Assembly (NCBI RefSeq): GCF_020404405.1
Contig: NZ_JAIZDA010000008.1
Location: 100,729 to 164,728 of the forward strand
DNA from: Novosphingobium sp. FKTRR1
Lineage (GTDB): Bacteria > Pseudomonadota > Alphaproteobacteria > Sphingomonadales > Sphingomonadaceae
DNA length: 64,000 nt
Direction of reading: 5' to 3'
Shown here: one piece after another, positions 35,705 through 45,634 of the stretch
Layout: every line of letters starts with the position of its first letter
Numbering within the stretch: the first letter of the stretch is position 1
Position numbers and translations under genes: made by a program
The notes under the pieces: generated by a model
Seen by the model: the letters and a program-made list of their open reading frames with translations, nothing else
Database searches by the model: none
What the model was told of the DNA's origin: nothing

Positions 35705-36589
35705 TTATTTCAGCAGCGAGAGCACGTTCTGCTGGCTCTGGTTGGCCTGGGCGATCATCGCGGTGGAAGCCTGGGCGAGGATCTGGGCCTTGGCCATCTG
35801 CGTCGTTTCGGCAGAATAGTCGGTGTCCTGAATGCGGCTGCGCGCGTCCGACAGGTTGGTGATGTTGTCGTTCAGGTTGTTGACCACCGATTCCAGACGG
35901 TTCTGGCCGGCGCCCAGCGTGGCGCGCGTCGAGTTCACGTTGGCTAGCGCCGAATCGACGTTGTCGATCGTGGTCGAGGCCGCCGTGGCACTCGACACAT
36001 CGAGCGCCTGCCCGGTCTGGGTCGCGTCATAACTCGTGCCCGAGGTGGCATCGAACAGCTTCGAGCCGTCGAAGGCCTTGCTGGCGATGGTCACCGTGTC
36101 GCCGGTGTTGGCGCCGGTCTGGATCGAGAAGGTCTTGTCGTCCGAACCGTCAGCGGCAGGGGTCGTGCTGACCACCGCGAACACCGCGTTGCCGTTGAAC
36201 TTGGTGTTGTTCAGCACGTCGGAGATCTGGGCGTTGAGGTTGCCCACTTCCGATTGCATCGCGTCGCGGTCCGACTGCTGGTAGGTAGCCGACTTCGACT
36301 GCACCGCCAGTTCACGCACCCGCTGCAGCATGTTGGTCACTTCGTTCAGCGCGCCTTCCGCCGTCTGGGCCAGGCTGATGCCGTCGTTGGCGTTGCGCAC
36401 GCCCTGACCCATGCCCTTGATCTGGGCGGTCATGGTCGTGGAAATCGCCAGACCGGCCGCATCGTCCTTGGCCCCGTTGATGCGCTTGCCGGTGGACAGG
36501 CGCTCCATCGCGACGCCGGCCATCTTGGCCGCCGAGTTCGAGGCATTCGACGCGCGGATCGCGTTGATGTTGGTGTTGATAACAGCCAT
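35705..36589 (-). CDS. fliC: Flagellin, copy 2
   Basis: 294 aa, [19 protein letters not shown]..., ending QNVLSLLK. About 95% identical to the copy at 34561; the differences cluster in residues 14-26 and the short central region ([12 protein letters not shown] against [12 protein letters not shown]), which is surface-exposed in filaments. DNA identity is also high, so it is a recent tandem duplication or is kept similar by gene conversion. Own sigma-28-like promoter and terminator hairpin. Divergent from the sigma-54 activator gene. Confidence 0.97.
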   Translation of the reverse strand: MAVINTNINAIRASNASNSAAKMAGVAMERLSTGKRINGAKDDAAGLAISTTMTAQIKGMGQGVRNANDGISLAQTAEGALNEVTNMLQRVRELAVQSKSATYQQSDRDAMQSEVGNLNAQISDVLNNTKFNGNAVFAVVSTTPAADGSDDKTFSIQTGANTGDTVTIASKAFDGSKLFDATSGTSYDATQTGQALDVSSATAASTTIDNVDSALANVNSTRATLGAGQNRLESVVNNLNDNITNLSDARSRIQDTDYSAETTQMAKAQILAQASTAMIAQANQSQQNVLSLLK

Positions 36590-36662
36590 GGTCGTTGCTC
36601 CGGTTTTGGGGAAATCCAGTCTAGGTGCCGGGGCCGAACGGATCGACGCGGCTTCCGTGGCA

Positions 36663-36691
36663 AAGACCGGCAGAAGTTTGCCGGGATTAAG
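36663..36691 (-). promoter_or_regulatory. Sigma-28-like promoter of flagellin 2
   Basis: Minus strand: CTTAA (36691-36687), 15 nt, GCCGGTCTT (36671-36663); the same boxes and the same CCGGCA-N6-TGCCGG palindrome as flagellin 1 with a different spacer centre. Predicted leader ~67 nt. Confidence 0.75.
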
Positions 36692-36824
36692 CCGGTCAAC
36701 GGCGGGTTCCTGCCGCCTCTACTGGCTGGCCCTTAGGGAAAACGCGTCCCTTAAATTACCGGAGCGTTGGACGTTTTCGCGCGAAAAGAACCCCGGCCAT
36801 CATGGTTAAAGGGGAATCACTTTC

Positions 36825-38156
36825 ATGTACGCTCATCAATGCGGTTTGCGGATTTCGGCGGCGGCGGCGCGCGCCCACGCACCGCTGGTGCAGCGCGCAA
36901 AGGGGATCATCGAGAGTTTCGGTGGCGATGCCGTCATCCACATGCGCGACACCGAGGACACCGTGGCGCCCGGCCCCTTTGCCAGGGCGATCACGCTGCA
37001 ACGGGTCGACGAACAGGATGCGCACGGCCCCAGTCAATACGGCCCCAGTCAACACGGACTCAGTCGGATGGCCAGCCGGATCGAGCGCGGCCCAAGCGAG
37101 CGGCTCACGCTGCTTTATCGCGACGGCGCGAGCGAGGCGACGCTGGCCGCGTTGCTGGCGTGCGCCGCGCCACCGGGCAGTCCCGTCGCCGCCGATCCCG
37201 AAAGCCTGTCGGTGCTGGCGCTGGCGGAGCGGATCGCGGCCAGCGACATTCCGGTCCTGATCAACGGCCCGACCGGCACCGGCAAGGAAGTGCTCAGCCG
37301 CTTCATCCACGAACGCAGCGCGCGGGCGGGCAAGCCGTTCATCGGCATCAATTGCGCGGCGATGCCCGAAACGATGCTCGAAGCCTTGCTGTTCGGCCAC
37401 CAGAAGGGCGCCTTCACCGGGGCCAATGCGGCATCCGAAGGGTTCTTCCGCGCGGCCGACGGCGGCACGCTGCTGCTGGACGAGATCGCCGAAATGCCGC
37501 TGCCGCTTCAGGCCAAACTGCTGCGCGCGTTGCAGGAAGGCGAAGTCGTGCCGCTGGGCGCGACCCGCCCGATCAAGGTCGATGTCCGCGTCATCGCCTG
37601 CGCCAACCGCGATCTGCCGATCGAAGTGGACGAAGGACGCTTTCGCGCCGACTTGTATTATCGCCTCAACGTGTTTCCGCTGACGCTCTATCCGCTGTGC
37701 GAGCGGGTCGAGGACATTGCCCCGCTCGCCTTTGCCATGATGCTGCGCCATGTTCCTGCCGGACAGCCGGTGCCGTGGATCGGCGATGCGGCGCTGGCGC
37801 TGCTGCAGGCGCACCCCTGGCCGGGCAATGTCCGCGAGCTGGAAAACGTGGTCCGCCGCGCGCTGCTGCTGGCAGGCAATGCCGCCGAGATCGGCCCCCA
37901 CCACATCACCTTCGACCGGCCGGTGCGCGCCGCGGTCGATCCGCTGGCCAGCGAGCCTGCTCCGGTCGTGGGCCAGGGCCGCTTGTCCAACATCGTGCAA
38001 CTGCACGAGGCGCGCGCGATTCTGGCCACGCTTGAGGCGTGCGGCGGCAGCCGCGTTGCCGCCGCCCGCCAGTTGGGCATTTCCGAGAGAACCTTGCGGT
38101 ATCGGCTCGCCTCGTTCCGCGAAGCCGGCATCGCCGTGGCAGGAGGCAGGCGATGA
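36825..38156 (+). CDS. flbD: Sigma-54-dependent flagellar transcriptional activator (FlbD/FleQ-like, no receiver domain)
   Basis: 443 aa. The N-terminal ~120 residues are not a response-regulator receiver (no DxxMP site) and contain a [11 protein letters not shown] repeat. The AAA+ core has Walker A GPTGTGKE (~148-155), the sigma-54-contacting GAFTGA loop (~196-201) and [25 protein letters not shown]. The C-terminus is a Fis-type helix-turn-helix ([22 protein letters not shown]). It should activate sigma-54 promoters such as that before flgB. First gene of the fliE-fliS block; its stop overlaps fliE. The exact ortholog (FlbD or FleQ) cannot be decided by eye. Confidence 0.88.
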   Translation: MYAHQCGLRISAAAARAHAPLVQRAKGIIESFGGDAVIHMRDTEDTVAPGPFARAITLQRVDEQDAHGPSQYGPSQHGLSRMASRIERGPSERLTLLYRDGASEATLAALLACAAPPGSPVAADPESLSVLALAERIAASDIPVLINGPTGTGKEVLSRFIHERSARAGKPFIGINCAAMPETMLEALLFGHQKGAFTGANAASEGFFRAADGGTLLLDEIAEMPLPLQAKLLRALQEGEVVPLGATRPIKVDVRVIACANRDLPIEVDEGRFRADLYYRLNVFPLTLYPLCERVEDIAPLAFAMMLRHVPAGQPVPWIGDAALALLQAHPWPGNVRELENVVRRALLLAGNAAEIGPHHITFDRPVRAAVDPLASEPAPVVGQGRLSNIVQLHEARAILATLEACGGSRVAAARQLGISERTLRYRLASFREAGIAVAGGRR

Positions 38157-38518
38157 GCGGCATCGGACCGATCAGCGGCACGGGCGGCGTCCACCAGATC
38201 CTGGCCTTGCGCCAGCAGATCATCGACCGTTCGCAGTTGCTTCAGCAAGTGCGCGGCGCCGAAGGAGCGGGCGATCAGGGCACCGCCGAAACCCCGGCCG
38301 GAAACTTTACCGATGCCCTCAAATCAGCGCTGGAAAACGTGAATCAGACCCAGATCAAGGCCGACAAGCTGACCGATGGATACGAAAAGGGCGAAGTGAC
38401 CGACATCGCCAAGGTCATGCTGGCGCGTCAGGAATCGGGCGTCGCCTTTGAAGCCACCCTGCAAGTGCGCAACAAGCTGCTGTCTGCGTACCAGGACATC
38501 ATGCGCATGGGGGTCTGA
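38153..38518 (+). CDS. fliE: Flagellar hook-basal body protein FliE
   Basis: 121 aa; family signature NFTDALKSALENVNQTQIKADKLTDGYEKGEVTDIAKVMLARQESGVAFEATLQVRNKLLSAYQDIMRMGV, nearly the whole FliE domain. It links the MS-ring to the rod. The ATG overlaps the upstream activator stop (ATGA), which sets the start; the N-terminal ~45 residues are variable. Confidence 0.95.
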   Translation: MSGIGPISGTGGVHQILALRQQIIDRSQLLQQVRGAEGAGDQGTAETPAGNFTDALKSALENVNQTQIKADKLTDGYEKGEVTDIAKVMLARQESGVAFEATLQVRNKLLSAYQDIMRMGV

Positions 38519-38523
38519 CCTAG

Positions 38524-40269
38524 ATGGCGGACCTTGTGCCTGTTCCGGTCGGCGGCTCGGGTGGATCGCTGCTGGCCCCGTTCACCGACCCGCTGGGCGG
38601 CAGCATGCCCGCCCGGTTCGGCGCGTTTCTGAGCCAGGGTCCGGTGCGCCGCGCGCTGCCGTGGTTCGGTGGCATCGCCGCGATCGGGCTTACCGGGCTG
38701 CTGTGGCTGTCGATGGCGCCCGCCCCGCAGCGCATGCTCTATTCCGAACTGTCCGACAACGAACGCGCGCAAGTGACGGCCGCGCTCGACAAGGCGGCGA
38801 TCACCTATCGCATCGACAACGCGACCGGCGCGATCACCGTCGGCGAGGACGATCTGTACAAGGCGCGGATGGTCGCCGCAGCCGATGGCGCGCTGGCCAC
38901 GCCCGAAACCGGCGAACAGATGATCGACAAGCTGCCGATGGGCGCCAGTCGCACGCTCGAAGGCCAGCGCCTGCAAGCCGCGCGCGAACGCGAGCTTGAG
39001 CTGACGATCATGCAGATCGACGGGGTGGAAGCCGTCCGCGTCCATCTGGCCGAGCCCGAAAAGTCGGCGTTCGTGCGCGACACGGTGCCCCCGACGGCCT
39101 CGGTCATGGTGCGGCTGTCCAAAGGGCGCCAGCTTTCCGACAGTCAGGTTTCGGCGATTGTCGGACTGGTTGCCGGCTCGGTTCCGGGGCTGGCCGTCGA
39201 TGCGGTGCGGGTGATCGACCAGCATGGCCGCCTGCTCGCCTCGGACAAGCCGGGCGACAACGACCGTCTGGAAATGCAGGGGCGGCTTGAGGAAAAGCTG
39301 CGCCAGCAAGTGGCGGGCCTGCTTACCCCGATGCTCGGCGAAGGCAATTTCTCGACCGAAATCCAGGTCGAACTCGACATGGATCAACTGACCAGCGCGC
39401 GCGAATCCTATGACAAGCAGGGCGTGGTGCGCAGCGAAACGCAAAGCGCGTCGCAAAGTCCGGGCGGCAGCGGCGCGGCGGGCGTGCCCGGCGTATTGTC
39501 GAACACCCCGCCTGCCCCCACCCAGCCGCAACCCGGTGCGCCCGGCGCTCCGGCGGCGCCCGCCAGCGGCGCTGCCACACCCGCGCCGCCGCAGGCCGTG
39601 GCCAGCGACAGCACCTCGACCAAGAACTACGAACTGGGCCGCGAAGTGGCCGTGACCAATGCCGCGCCCGGCAAGATCCGCCGCCTGTCGGTGGCGGTCG
39701 CGCTCAGCAGCGAAGCGATGGCCAAGGCCAAGCCCGCCGAGATCGAACAGATCAAGCAATTGGTCAGCGCCGCCGTCGGCGCCAATCCGGCGCGCGGCGA
39801 TCAGGTGGCGATCGCCATGCGCAGCTTCCGTCAGGCCGAGATCATCGAGCCCAAGTTCTGGGAAACGCCATGGTTCGCCACGCTGGTGCGCAACGGCGTG
39901 GCCCTGCTGGCCGTACTGATGACGCTGTTGCTGGGGGTGCGTCCGCTGATCAAGGCGCTGAAGCGCGACGGGCCCGACCGTGGCCGGGCGGGCAAGCGGC
40001 GCAAGGCGCGCGACGACGACGATGACGACGAGGACGACGAGGACGAGTCGGGAAACGGCGATGAGGGCGGCAATGCGCGGACGCCCTCGGTTCAGGCCAG
40101 CCCCGCGCTTGTCGCCGCGCAAGATCCGACCACCGGGGTGATCGACGCCGAGATGCTGGCGCAGCAGGTCGGCCTTGCCCAGCAACTGGTGCAGGAGCGG
40201 CCCGACAGCGCGGTCGCCGCCTTGCGCCAGATGCTCAATCAGCCCGAACCCGAAGGCGCAGCGCCGTGA
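38524..40269 (+). CDS. fliF: Flagellar MS-ring protein FliF
   Basis: 581 aa with two membrane helices (FGGIAAIGLTGLLWLSMA ~45-62; VRNGVALLAVLMTLLLGVRPLI ~458-479) flanking the large periplasmic ring-building domains (MLYSELSDNERAQVTAALDKAAI; TIMQIDGVEAVRVHLAEPEKS). A Pro/Ala-rich loop at ~320-355 and an acidic RDDDDDDEDDEDESG stretch in the cytoplasmic tail are lineage-specific. The C-terminal helix (ALRQMLNQPEPEGAAP) should bind FliG. 5 nt after fliE; overlaps fliG. Confidence 0.96.
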   Translation: MADLVPVPVGGSGGSLLAPFTDPLGGSMPARFGAFLSQGPVRRALPWFGGIAAIGLTGLLWLSMAPAPQRMLYSELSDNERAQVTAALDKAAITYRIDNATGAITVGEDDLYKARMVAAADGALATPETGEQMIDKLPMGASRTLEGQRLQAARERELELTIMQIDGVEAVRVHLAEPEKSAFVRDTVPPTASVMVRLSKGRQLSDSQVSAIVGLVAGSVPGLAVDAVRVIDQHGRLLASDKPGDNDRLEMQGRLEEKLRQQVAGLLTPMLGEGNFSTEIQVELDMDQLTSARESYDKQGVVRSETQSASQSPGGSGAAGVPGVLSNTPPAPTQPQPGAPGAPAAPASGAATPAPPQAVASDSTSTKNYELGREVAVTNAAPGKIRRLSVAVALSSEAMAKAKPAEIEQIKQLVSAAVGANPARGDQVAIAMRSFRQAEIIEPKFWETPWFATLVRNGVALLAVLMTLLLGVRPLIKALKRDGPDRGRAGKRRKARDDDDDDEDDEDESGNGDEGGNARTPSVQASPALVAAQDPTTGVIDAEMLAQQVGLAQQLVQERPDSAVAALRQMLNQPEPEGAAP

Positions 40270-41273
40270 CCGATGCCGCGCCGATGTTCAGCGACCCCGA
40301 GCGCGCCGCCGTGATGGTCATGCTGCTTGAGGACGATCAGGCCGCCAGCCTGCTGGCGCAGCTCGATCCGCAGGAATTGCGCTTGCTGGGCGAAAAGATG
40401 GTGGCGCTGGGCGAGATCGGCCCGGTCGCCATCGCCGATGCGATCACCGGCTTTGTCGAGCGCACCGAGCGGCTGGGACTGATCACGCACGACCGGGTCG
40501 GGCAAGTGCGCGATCTGATGACCCGCGCCGTCGGCGAGGTGAAGGCCGACAGCCTGATGCAACGCATCGCGCCCGAAGTGCAGACGTCGTCGCTGGAACT
40601 TGCCCGCTGGCTTACCCCGCAAGTGCTGGTGCCGCTGGTGCGCGGCGAACATCCGCAGGCCATCGCGGTGCTGCTGGTCCAGCTTGATGCCGATGTCGCC
40701 GCCGCCGTGCTGCACGCCATGCCCGACGAAGTGCAGCCGCAAGTGGTCCAGCGCATCGCCACGCTCGGCCCGGTGGCGGCCGAAGCCATCGCCATGCTTG
40801 AGGACATGCTGGCCCGCCGGATCACCGAATGCCACGGCCAGGCCGCACTGACGATGGGTGGCCCGCGTGAGGCGGCAGAGATCATCAACGCCTCGGCCCG
40901 CACCGTCGAAAAGCGGGTCATGCCCGAAATCGCCAAGCAGGACAAAGCGCTGGCCAAAGCCATCGAGAACGAGATGTTCAAGTTCGAGCATCTGTTCGTG
41001 CTCGACGACAAGTCGATGGGTTCGCTGCTGCGCGAGGTCGACAGCGATACCCTGATCGCGGCGCTGAAGGGCTCGCCGCCCGAAAACCGCGAATGCTTCT
41101 TCCGCGCGATGTCGAGCCGTGCCGCCGATGGCGTGCGCGACGAAATTGCCGCACGCGGGCGGATGAAGATGGCCGAGGTGATCGAGGCCCAAAAGGCCAT
41201 CGTCACCGCCGCGCGCCGACTGGCCGCAGAGGGCGTGATCGTGTTCGGTGCGGGCGACGACGACTATGTCTGA
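40266..41273 (+). CDS. fliG: Flagellar motor switch protein FliG
   Basis: 335 aa. The N-terminal FliF-binding part has LLAQLDPQELRLLGEKMVALG; the middle domain has the EHPQ motif (VRGEHPQAIAVLLVQLDADVAAAVL); the C-terminal torque domain reads FEHLFVLDDKSMGSLLREVDSDTLIAALKGS with the alternating charges that face MotA. C-ring component. Overlaps fliF (4 nt) and fliH (8 nt). Confidence 0.96.
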   Translation: MTDAAPMFSDPERAAVMVMLLEDDQAASLLAQLDPQELRLLGEKMVALGEIGPVAIADAITGFVERTERLGLITHDRVGQVRDLMTRAVGEVKADSLMQRIAPEVQTSSLELARWLTPQVLVPLVRGEHPQAIAVLLVQLDADVAAAVLHAMPDEVQPQVVQRIATLGPVAAEAIAMLEDMLARRITECHGQAALTMGGPREAAEIINASARTVEKRVMPEIAKQDKALAKAIENEMFKFEHLFVLDDKSMGSLLREVDSDTLIAALKGSPPENRECFFRAMSSRAADGVRDEIAARGRMKMAEVIEAQKAIVTAARRLAAEGVIVFGAGDDDYV

Positions 41274-41958
41274 CCTGCCGCAAGCGGAGTCACCCGTCTG
41301 GTCGCGCCGACCGCTGGCCGAACTGGGCGCCGAACTGGGCGCCGGATTCGGAGGTGGTTTGGGCTCCGGATTGGGCAGCGGTGGCGGCGCCTTTGCGCAG
41401 GATCACCGGTTCGCGCGTGCCGGGCAGGCCGGGATACGGCTTGGCATGGGCAAACCCGATTCCAGTGCGGGCGCCGCCGCCGAACCCGTCGATCCGCTGG
41501 CCGAAGCGTGGCAGGAAGGGTACGCGCAGGGCGCGGCGGATGCTCATGCTGCGGCCGACGCTGCCGGTGCTGCCGCCGACGCCGCGCGCCATCGTATCGA
41601 AAGCGCGCTGGGCAGGCTTGATGCCGATGCCGTCACCGCGCTGGAACAGCGGTTGCGCGCCACCGTGCTGGCGCTGTGCGAGGCGGTGCTGGCCGATGCC
41701 GCGCTCGATCCGCAGACGCTGGCCCGCAGGGTCGAAACGGCAGCGGCGATGTTCGCGCGCGCCGCCGATGAACGCGTCATCCGCCTGCATCCCGAAGACC
41801 TTGCGCTGGTCCACGCCCGCCTGCCCGAGGATTGGCATTGCGAACCCGATTCCTCGCTGGAGCGCGGTGCCTTGCGGGTGGAAAGCGCCAACGGCGGCGT
41901 CGAGGACGGCCCGGCGCAGTGGCGGCGCGCGCTGGAAGAAGCGTTGGGCTCATGTTGA
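41266..41958 (+). CDS. fliH: FliH-like regulator of the export ATPase
   Basis: 230 aa from MSDLPQAES; ATG 41266 overlaps the fliG end. The N-terminal third is Gly/Ala-rich with repeats (ELGAELGAGFGGGLGSGLGSGGG), then PVDPLAEAWQEGYAQGAADAHAAADAAGAAADAA, the GxxxG/Ala-rich helix typical of FliH, and a C-terminal domain with RVIRLHPEDLALVHARLPEDW. It tethers and inhibits FliI. The call rests on that helix pattern and the position before fliI. Confidence 0.88.
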   Translation: MSDLPQAESPVWSRRPLAELGAELGAGFGGGLGSGLGSGGGAFAQDHRFARAGQAGIRLGMGKPDSSAGAAAEPVDPLAEAWQEGYAQGAADAHAAADAAGAAADAARHRIESALGRLDADAVTALEQRLRATVLALCEAVLADAALDPQTLARRVETAAAMFARAADERVIRLHPEDLALVHARLPEDWHCEPDSSLERGALRVESANGGVEDGPAQWRRALEEALGSC

Positions 41959-43289
41959 GATCCCCTGCGGTTTCCCCGGCGCTCGCCATGCTCGACCGTC
42001 TGGGCCATGCGCATCCCGATTTCTCGCCGCGCCGCTATGGCATGGTCTCGGCCTGCGATGGCGGCTTGCTGGAAGTCAGCGGCTTGTCGGTGCCGATCGG
42101 CGCACAATGCCGCATCGCCCACGGTGCGGGCACGCTGGCCGCCGAAGCCATCGGCTTTCGCAATGGCCACACCCTGATGATGTTGCTGGGCGATCCCGTG
42201 CTGTTGCGCCCCGGCGCGCGCGTCCGCCCCGAAGGCAAGCCCGGACGCGTGCCGGTGGGCGCGGCGTTTCTGGGCCGTGCCGTCGATGGCGAGGGCCATC
42301 CCATCGACGGCGGCCCGCCGATTGCGGCCGAAGCGGACTGGCCCGCAGGCGGCGTGCGGGCAGGCGCGCTGGACCGGTCGCCGGTGCGCGGCGCGTTCGA
42401 TGTCGGGGTGCGCGCGCTCAACGCGCTGGCCACGTTCGGCGTAGGCCAGCGGATCGGCATCATGGCCGGGTCGGGCGTCGGCAAGTCGGTGCTGCTCGAC
42501 ATGATCGCGCACGGGGCCGAAGCCGAAGTCGTGATCGTCGGCCTGATCGGCGAGCGCGCGCGCGAGGTGTCCGATTTCGTCGAGCGCCACATGCAGGGGG
42601 CCAAGCGCGCCCGCAGCGCGATCGTCGCCGTGCCCGCCGATCACGCCCCCAACTTGCGCATTCGCGGCGCGATGCTGGCCACCAGTCTGGCCGAAAGCTT
42701 TCGCGCACAGGGGCGCAAAGTACTGCTGATCATGGACAGCCTGACCCGCGTGGCGCACGCCGGGCGCGAGATCGCGCTGCTGCTGGGCGAACCGGGCGCG
42801 GCGCGCGGCTATCCGCCATCGGCGCTGGCCACGATCACCAAGCTGGTCGAGCGCGCCGGCAATTCGGCGCAGAGCGGCGGTTCGATGACCGGGCTCTACA
42901 CCGTGCTGGCCGATGGCGACAATCAGGACGATCCGGTGGTCGATACCGCGCGCTCGATTCTGGACGGCCATATCGTGCTGAGCCGCGATCTGGCGCAGCG
43001 CGGGCAATATCCCGCCATCGACATCGCCGCCTCGCTCAGCCGCGTGATGAACGATATCACCGCGCCCGCGCATCAGGCCCTGGCCCGCGAATTCCGCGCG
43101 CTGGTCGCGACGTATGAGGCCAACCGCGATCTGGTGCTGATGGGCGCCTATCGTGCCGGAGCGGACCCGCAGCTCGACCGCGCGATCGCGATGCACGAAG
43201 CGTTGAGCGCCTTCATGGCGCAGCCGCAGCACGAGATCGTGCCGCTTGGCCAAAGCATTGCCGCGCTTGAGGCGCTGCTCGCCGCATGA
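41952..43289 (+). CDS. fliI: Flagellum-specific export ATPase FliI
   Basis: 445 aa F1-type ATPase. Walker A AGSGVGKS (~171-178) and Walker B LLIMDSLTRVA are clear, and the family signature GYPPSALATITKLVERAG is present. It uncouples chaperones from cargo at the FlhA/FlhB gate. The frame extends upstream but ATG 41952 (MLRSPAVS) overlaps the fliH stop and matches family length. Confidence 0.97.
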   Translation: MLRSPAVSPALAMLDRLGHAHPDFSPRRYGMVSACDGGLLEVSGLSVPIGAQCRIAHGAGTLAAEAIGFRNGHTLMMLLGDPVLLRPGARVRPEGKPGRVPVGAAFLGRAVDGEGHPIDGGPPIAAEADWPAGGVRAGALDRSPVRGAFDVGVRALNALATFGVGQRIGIMAGSGVGKSVLLDMIAHGAEAEVVIVGLIGERAREVSDFVERHMQGAKRARSAIVAVPADHAPNLRIRGAMLATSLAESFRAQGRKVLLIMDSLTRVAHAGREIALLLGEPGAARGYPPSALATITKLVERAGNSAQSGGSMTGLYTVLADGDNQDDPVVDTARSILDGHIVLSRDLAQRGQYPAIDIAASLSRVMNDITAPAHQALAREFRALVATYEANRDLVLMGAYRAGADPQLDRAIAMHEALSAFMAQPQHEIVPLGQSIAALEALLAA

Positions 43290-43299
43290 GCGCGGCCCC

Positions 43300-43719
43300 A
43301 TGAGCGCCGATAGGGCCCGCATCGCCCGCTTGCACCGGCTGGAGCGCATCCGCGCGGTGGCGCGGCGCAATGCGCTGGCCGCCGCCGGACAGGCCGAAGC
43401 GCGGCTGGCGCAGTTGCAGGCGCTGGCCGAGCGCACCAGCGCGATGATCAGCGACTATGCGCAACGCCGCGATGCGCAGGATGGCGCCGCGCTGCAGCAG
43501 GCGCACCGCTTCATGCAGGGCTTGCATGGCATCGTCGGCAACACCGAACAGGACATCATCCGCGCGCGCGCGATTGCCGACCAACGCGCGCAGGAAGCCG
43601 CCAGCGCCGAGCGCAGCCGGGCGGCGGTAGAGGACCGCGCCGATGTCGAAATGCGCAGTCTGGCCCGCAAACTGGCGTCGGCCAACACGCCCACTGGCGG
43701 CCGTCGCAAACGCGATTGA
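43300..43719 (+). CDS. fliJ: FliJ-like export component
   Basis: 139 aa, almost entirely helical and coiled-coil (IARLHRLERIRAVARRNALAAAGQAEARLAQLQALAERT ...), with no other domain. Position directly after fliI and before fliK, length and two-helix pattern fit FliJ, which bridges the FliI ring and FlhA. ATG 43300 lies 10 nt after the fliI stop. FliJ sequences are poorly conserved. Confidence 0.8.
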   Translation: MSADRARIARLHRLERIRAVARRNALAAAGQAEARLAQLQALAERTSAMISDYAQRRDAQDGAALQQAHRFMQGLHGIVGNTEQDIIRARAIADQRAQEAASAERSRAAVEDRADVEMRSLARKLASANTPTGGRRKRD

Positions 43720-43745
43720 GCCGCTGGCGGCCAGCCCTGTCCGAT

Positions 43746-43761
43746 TGGCACGGCTCTTGAA
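43746..43761 (+). promoter_or_regulatory. Near-consensus sigma-54 promoter before fliK
   Basis: TGGCACG-GCTC-TTGAA differs from the consensus only in the C of the -12 TTGC. A start near 43772 would give a ~30-nt leader to fliK. The -12 mismatch is at an important base, so activity is uncertain. Confidence 0.5.
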
Positions 43762-43801
43762 TAGACCTGCATGTTCGCAACCCCGGAGCCCGCCCGCCGT
43801 G

Positions 43802-45589
43802 ATGATCGACCTTTCTCTGCCATCGCTCGGTTCGGGCCCCAATACCGCCATCCGGCCTGCCAGCGGCCCGCCCGGCAAATCCGGCCCCGGCGCCGCAAGC
43901 AGCGGCTTTGACGCGGTTCTTGCCAGCAATCGGGCTTACCCGGCGAATGCGGACGACGCCGCCCGATCCGCCGCCAGCAGAGCGGGTCAGCCATCGACCG
44001 ACGATCCCGCACCCGGTCCGTCCGGCAGCGGGGCAGCGTCGCGGTTGCCGCACGACGGCAGCACCTTGCCGCCAATCGCCGCATCCGCATCCGCATCCGC
44101 ATCTGCATCTGCCGCCCCGGCCCCGGCCGGAACCCCCGCATTGCCGGGCGGCGCAACGCTGGCGCTTTCGGCCGGGTCGGTGATCGCCAACGACAACCTT
44201 GTCGCCAACGGTTTGCGCTCCGGGGCGCTGGTGGCAAAGGCGGCAAAGGGCGCTCAGCCAGCGGCCAAGGCGCTTGGCGCTGCGCCGGAAACCGATGACC
44301 TTGCACAAGGCGGGCCGATCGGTTCGTCAGCGGACCAGCCCGCGGATGGAACGGCGCTGTCATCGGCAACGCTGCCCCAGCCGGACATGCAGTTGCCCAC
44401 GCTTGCGGCGCTTGGGCTGGCGGTGAACGGCGCCATTCCCGCGATGGGAGCGGGCACCAATCCTGCGCCGGGCACCGCAGCGCTGCCTGCCGCCCAGTCG
44501 CCTCCGCCCCCTGCCCCGATAAAGCCACCTGTCGGCCTGACCCCCGGAGGCCTGTCCCAGCAGAGCGGTGCGTCCGCTGCCTTGGTCCCGGCTGCTCGGA
44601 CGGATGCGAGCGCCCCGGCAAACGGTCAGCCCGCCAGAGCATTCGCGCCGACCTCGCCATCCCTTGCAAGCCCGGCGCAATCCGTTACCGAGCCCCTGAT
44701 CGAGCGGATCTTGCCGGACGCGGCGGCCACCTCGCAAGCCGGAAAGGCGCAAGCGAGCGCAGCCGCGCTCGACGCGTCTGGCCAGAATGCAGCGCAAAGT
44801 GCGCCGCGATCGACCGCGTCGCTGCTTTCCGGCAACGTCGATACGACCGGGCGTGCCGAGGCGGTTTCCGTGCAGACGAGCGAAGCCGGGCGCGCCAAGC
44901 CTGACCGGCGCGCGGCCCATGCCGGTGACCGGCCCGTCAGCGATCCGGCCGCAGCCATGGCGGGGCTGTCCGGGAGTCAGGCCTCGTATGGCTCCGACGC
45001 TTTGCCAGCCGCCGCCGCCAATGCGCCTCTCGAAAGCGGCGCGGCCAGCAGCCGAAGCGAGCGGATCGGACTGGGGGCGCTGGTCGATGCCATCGCCCGC
45101 GCCCGCGACGATGCCGCGATGGGCCACACCGGCGCGCCGGTCGCCGTCGCCCTGACCCATGCCGAATTCGGCAAGGTATCGCTGCGTTTCACCAACAATG
45201 ACGATGGACTTGCCGTGAGCATGGCCAGCGCCGACCCCGGCTTTTCCCCCGCTGCATTGGCGGCCGGCGAAGTCGCAGCCCGAGCGCAGGCTGGAACCGG
45301 AGCCGGTGAAGGCGGCCAGCCGCAATCCCAATCCCAGCCTCAGGCGCAAACGCAGGCGCAAACGCAGGCCCAGTCCCAATCGAGCGGTAGCGGCCAATCC
45401 GGTGCGCCGTTCGGCGGTCAGGGGCTTTCGTCCGGCGCGGATGCGGGAGGGAATGGCGGCAGCAACGGCAACGGCACCGGAACTGACCAGGGCCAGGGAC
45501 AGGGCTTCGGACGGCAAGGCCCGCAAGGTGCCGACAAGACAAGCGATGAGCGCAGCGGTCGCGCCGGGCAGGACGGCATTTTCGCCTGA
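43802..45589 (+). CDS. fliK: Flagellar hook-length control protein FliK
   Basis: 595 aa, mostly disordered Ala/Pro/Ser-rich sequence, as expected for a molecular ruler. The Flg_hook domain lies at ~420-490: LGALVDAIARARDDAAMGHTG, then AVALTHAEFGKVSLRFTNNDDGLAVSMA. Runs of gcatcc hexamers (near 44087-44115) and QAQTQAQ-coding repeats (near 45335-45385) suggest length variability. A GTG directly before the ATG (43799) has a slightly better ribosome-binding spacing and is an alternative start. It switches export from hook to filament through FlhB. Confidence 0.87.
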   Translation: MIDLSLPSLGSGPNTAIRPASGPPGKSGPGAASSGFDAVLASNRAYPANADDAARSAASRAGQPSTDDPAPGPSGSGAASRLPHDGSTLPPIAASASASASASAAPAPAGTPALPGGATLALSAGSVIANDNLVANGLRSGALVAKAAKGAQPAAKALGAAPETDDLAQGGPIGSSADQPADGTALSSATLPQPDMQLPTLAALGLAVNGAIPAMGAGTNPAPGTAALPAAQSPPPPAPIKPPVGLTPGGLSQQSGASAALVPAARTDASAPANGQPARAFAPTSPSLASPAQSVTEPLIERILPDAAATSQAGKAQASAAALDASGQNAAQSAPRSTASLLSGNVDTTGRAEAVSVQTSEAGRAKPDRRAAHAGDRPVSDPAAAMAGLSGSQASYGSDALPAAAANAPLESGAASSRSERIGLGALVDAIARARDDAAMGHTGAPVAVALTHAEFGKVSLRFTNNDDGLAVSMASADPGFSPAALAAGEVAARAQAGTGAGEGGQPQSQSQPQAQTQAQTQAQSQSSGSGQSGAPFGGQGLSSGADAGGNGGSNGNGTGTDQGQGQGFGRQGPQGADKTSDERSGRAGQDGIFA

Positions 45590-45634
45590 GCTGACAGCCG
45601 GTTTGCCGGCTGATCCGATTCTGGAAGGACCACG

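Noticed and set aside
35521..36691. Sigma-54-like GG...GC pairs upstream of the flagellins
   Set aside because: The spacing is 9 nt, not the required 10; they arise from the CCGGCA-N6-TGCCGG palindrome. The sigma-28 reading fits better.
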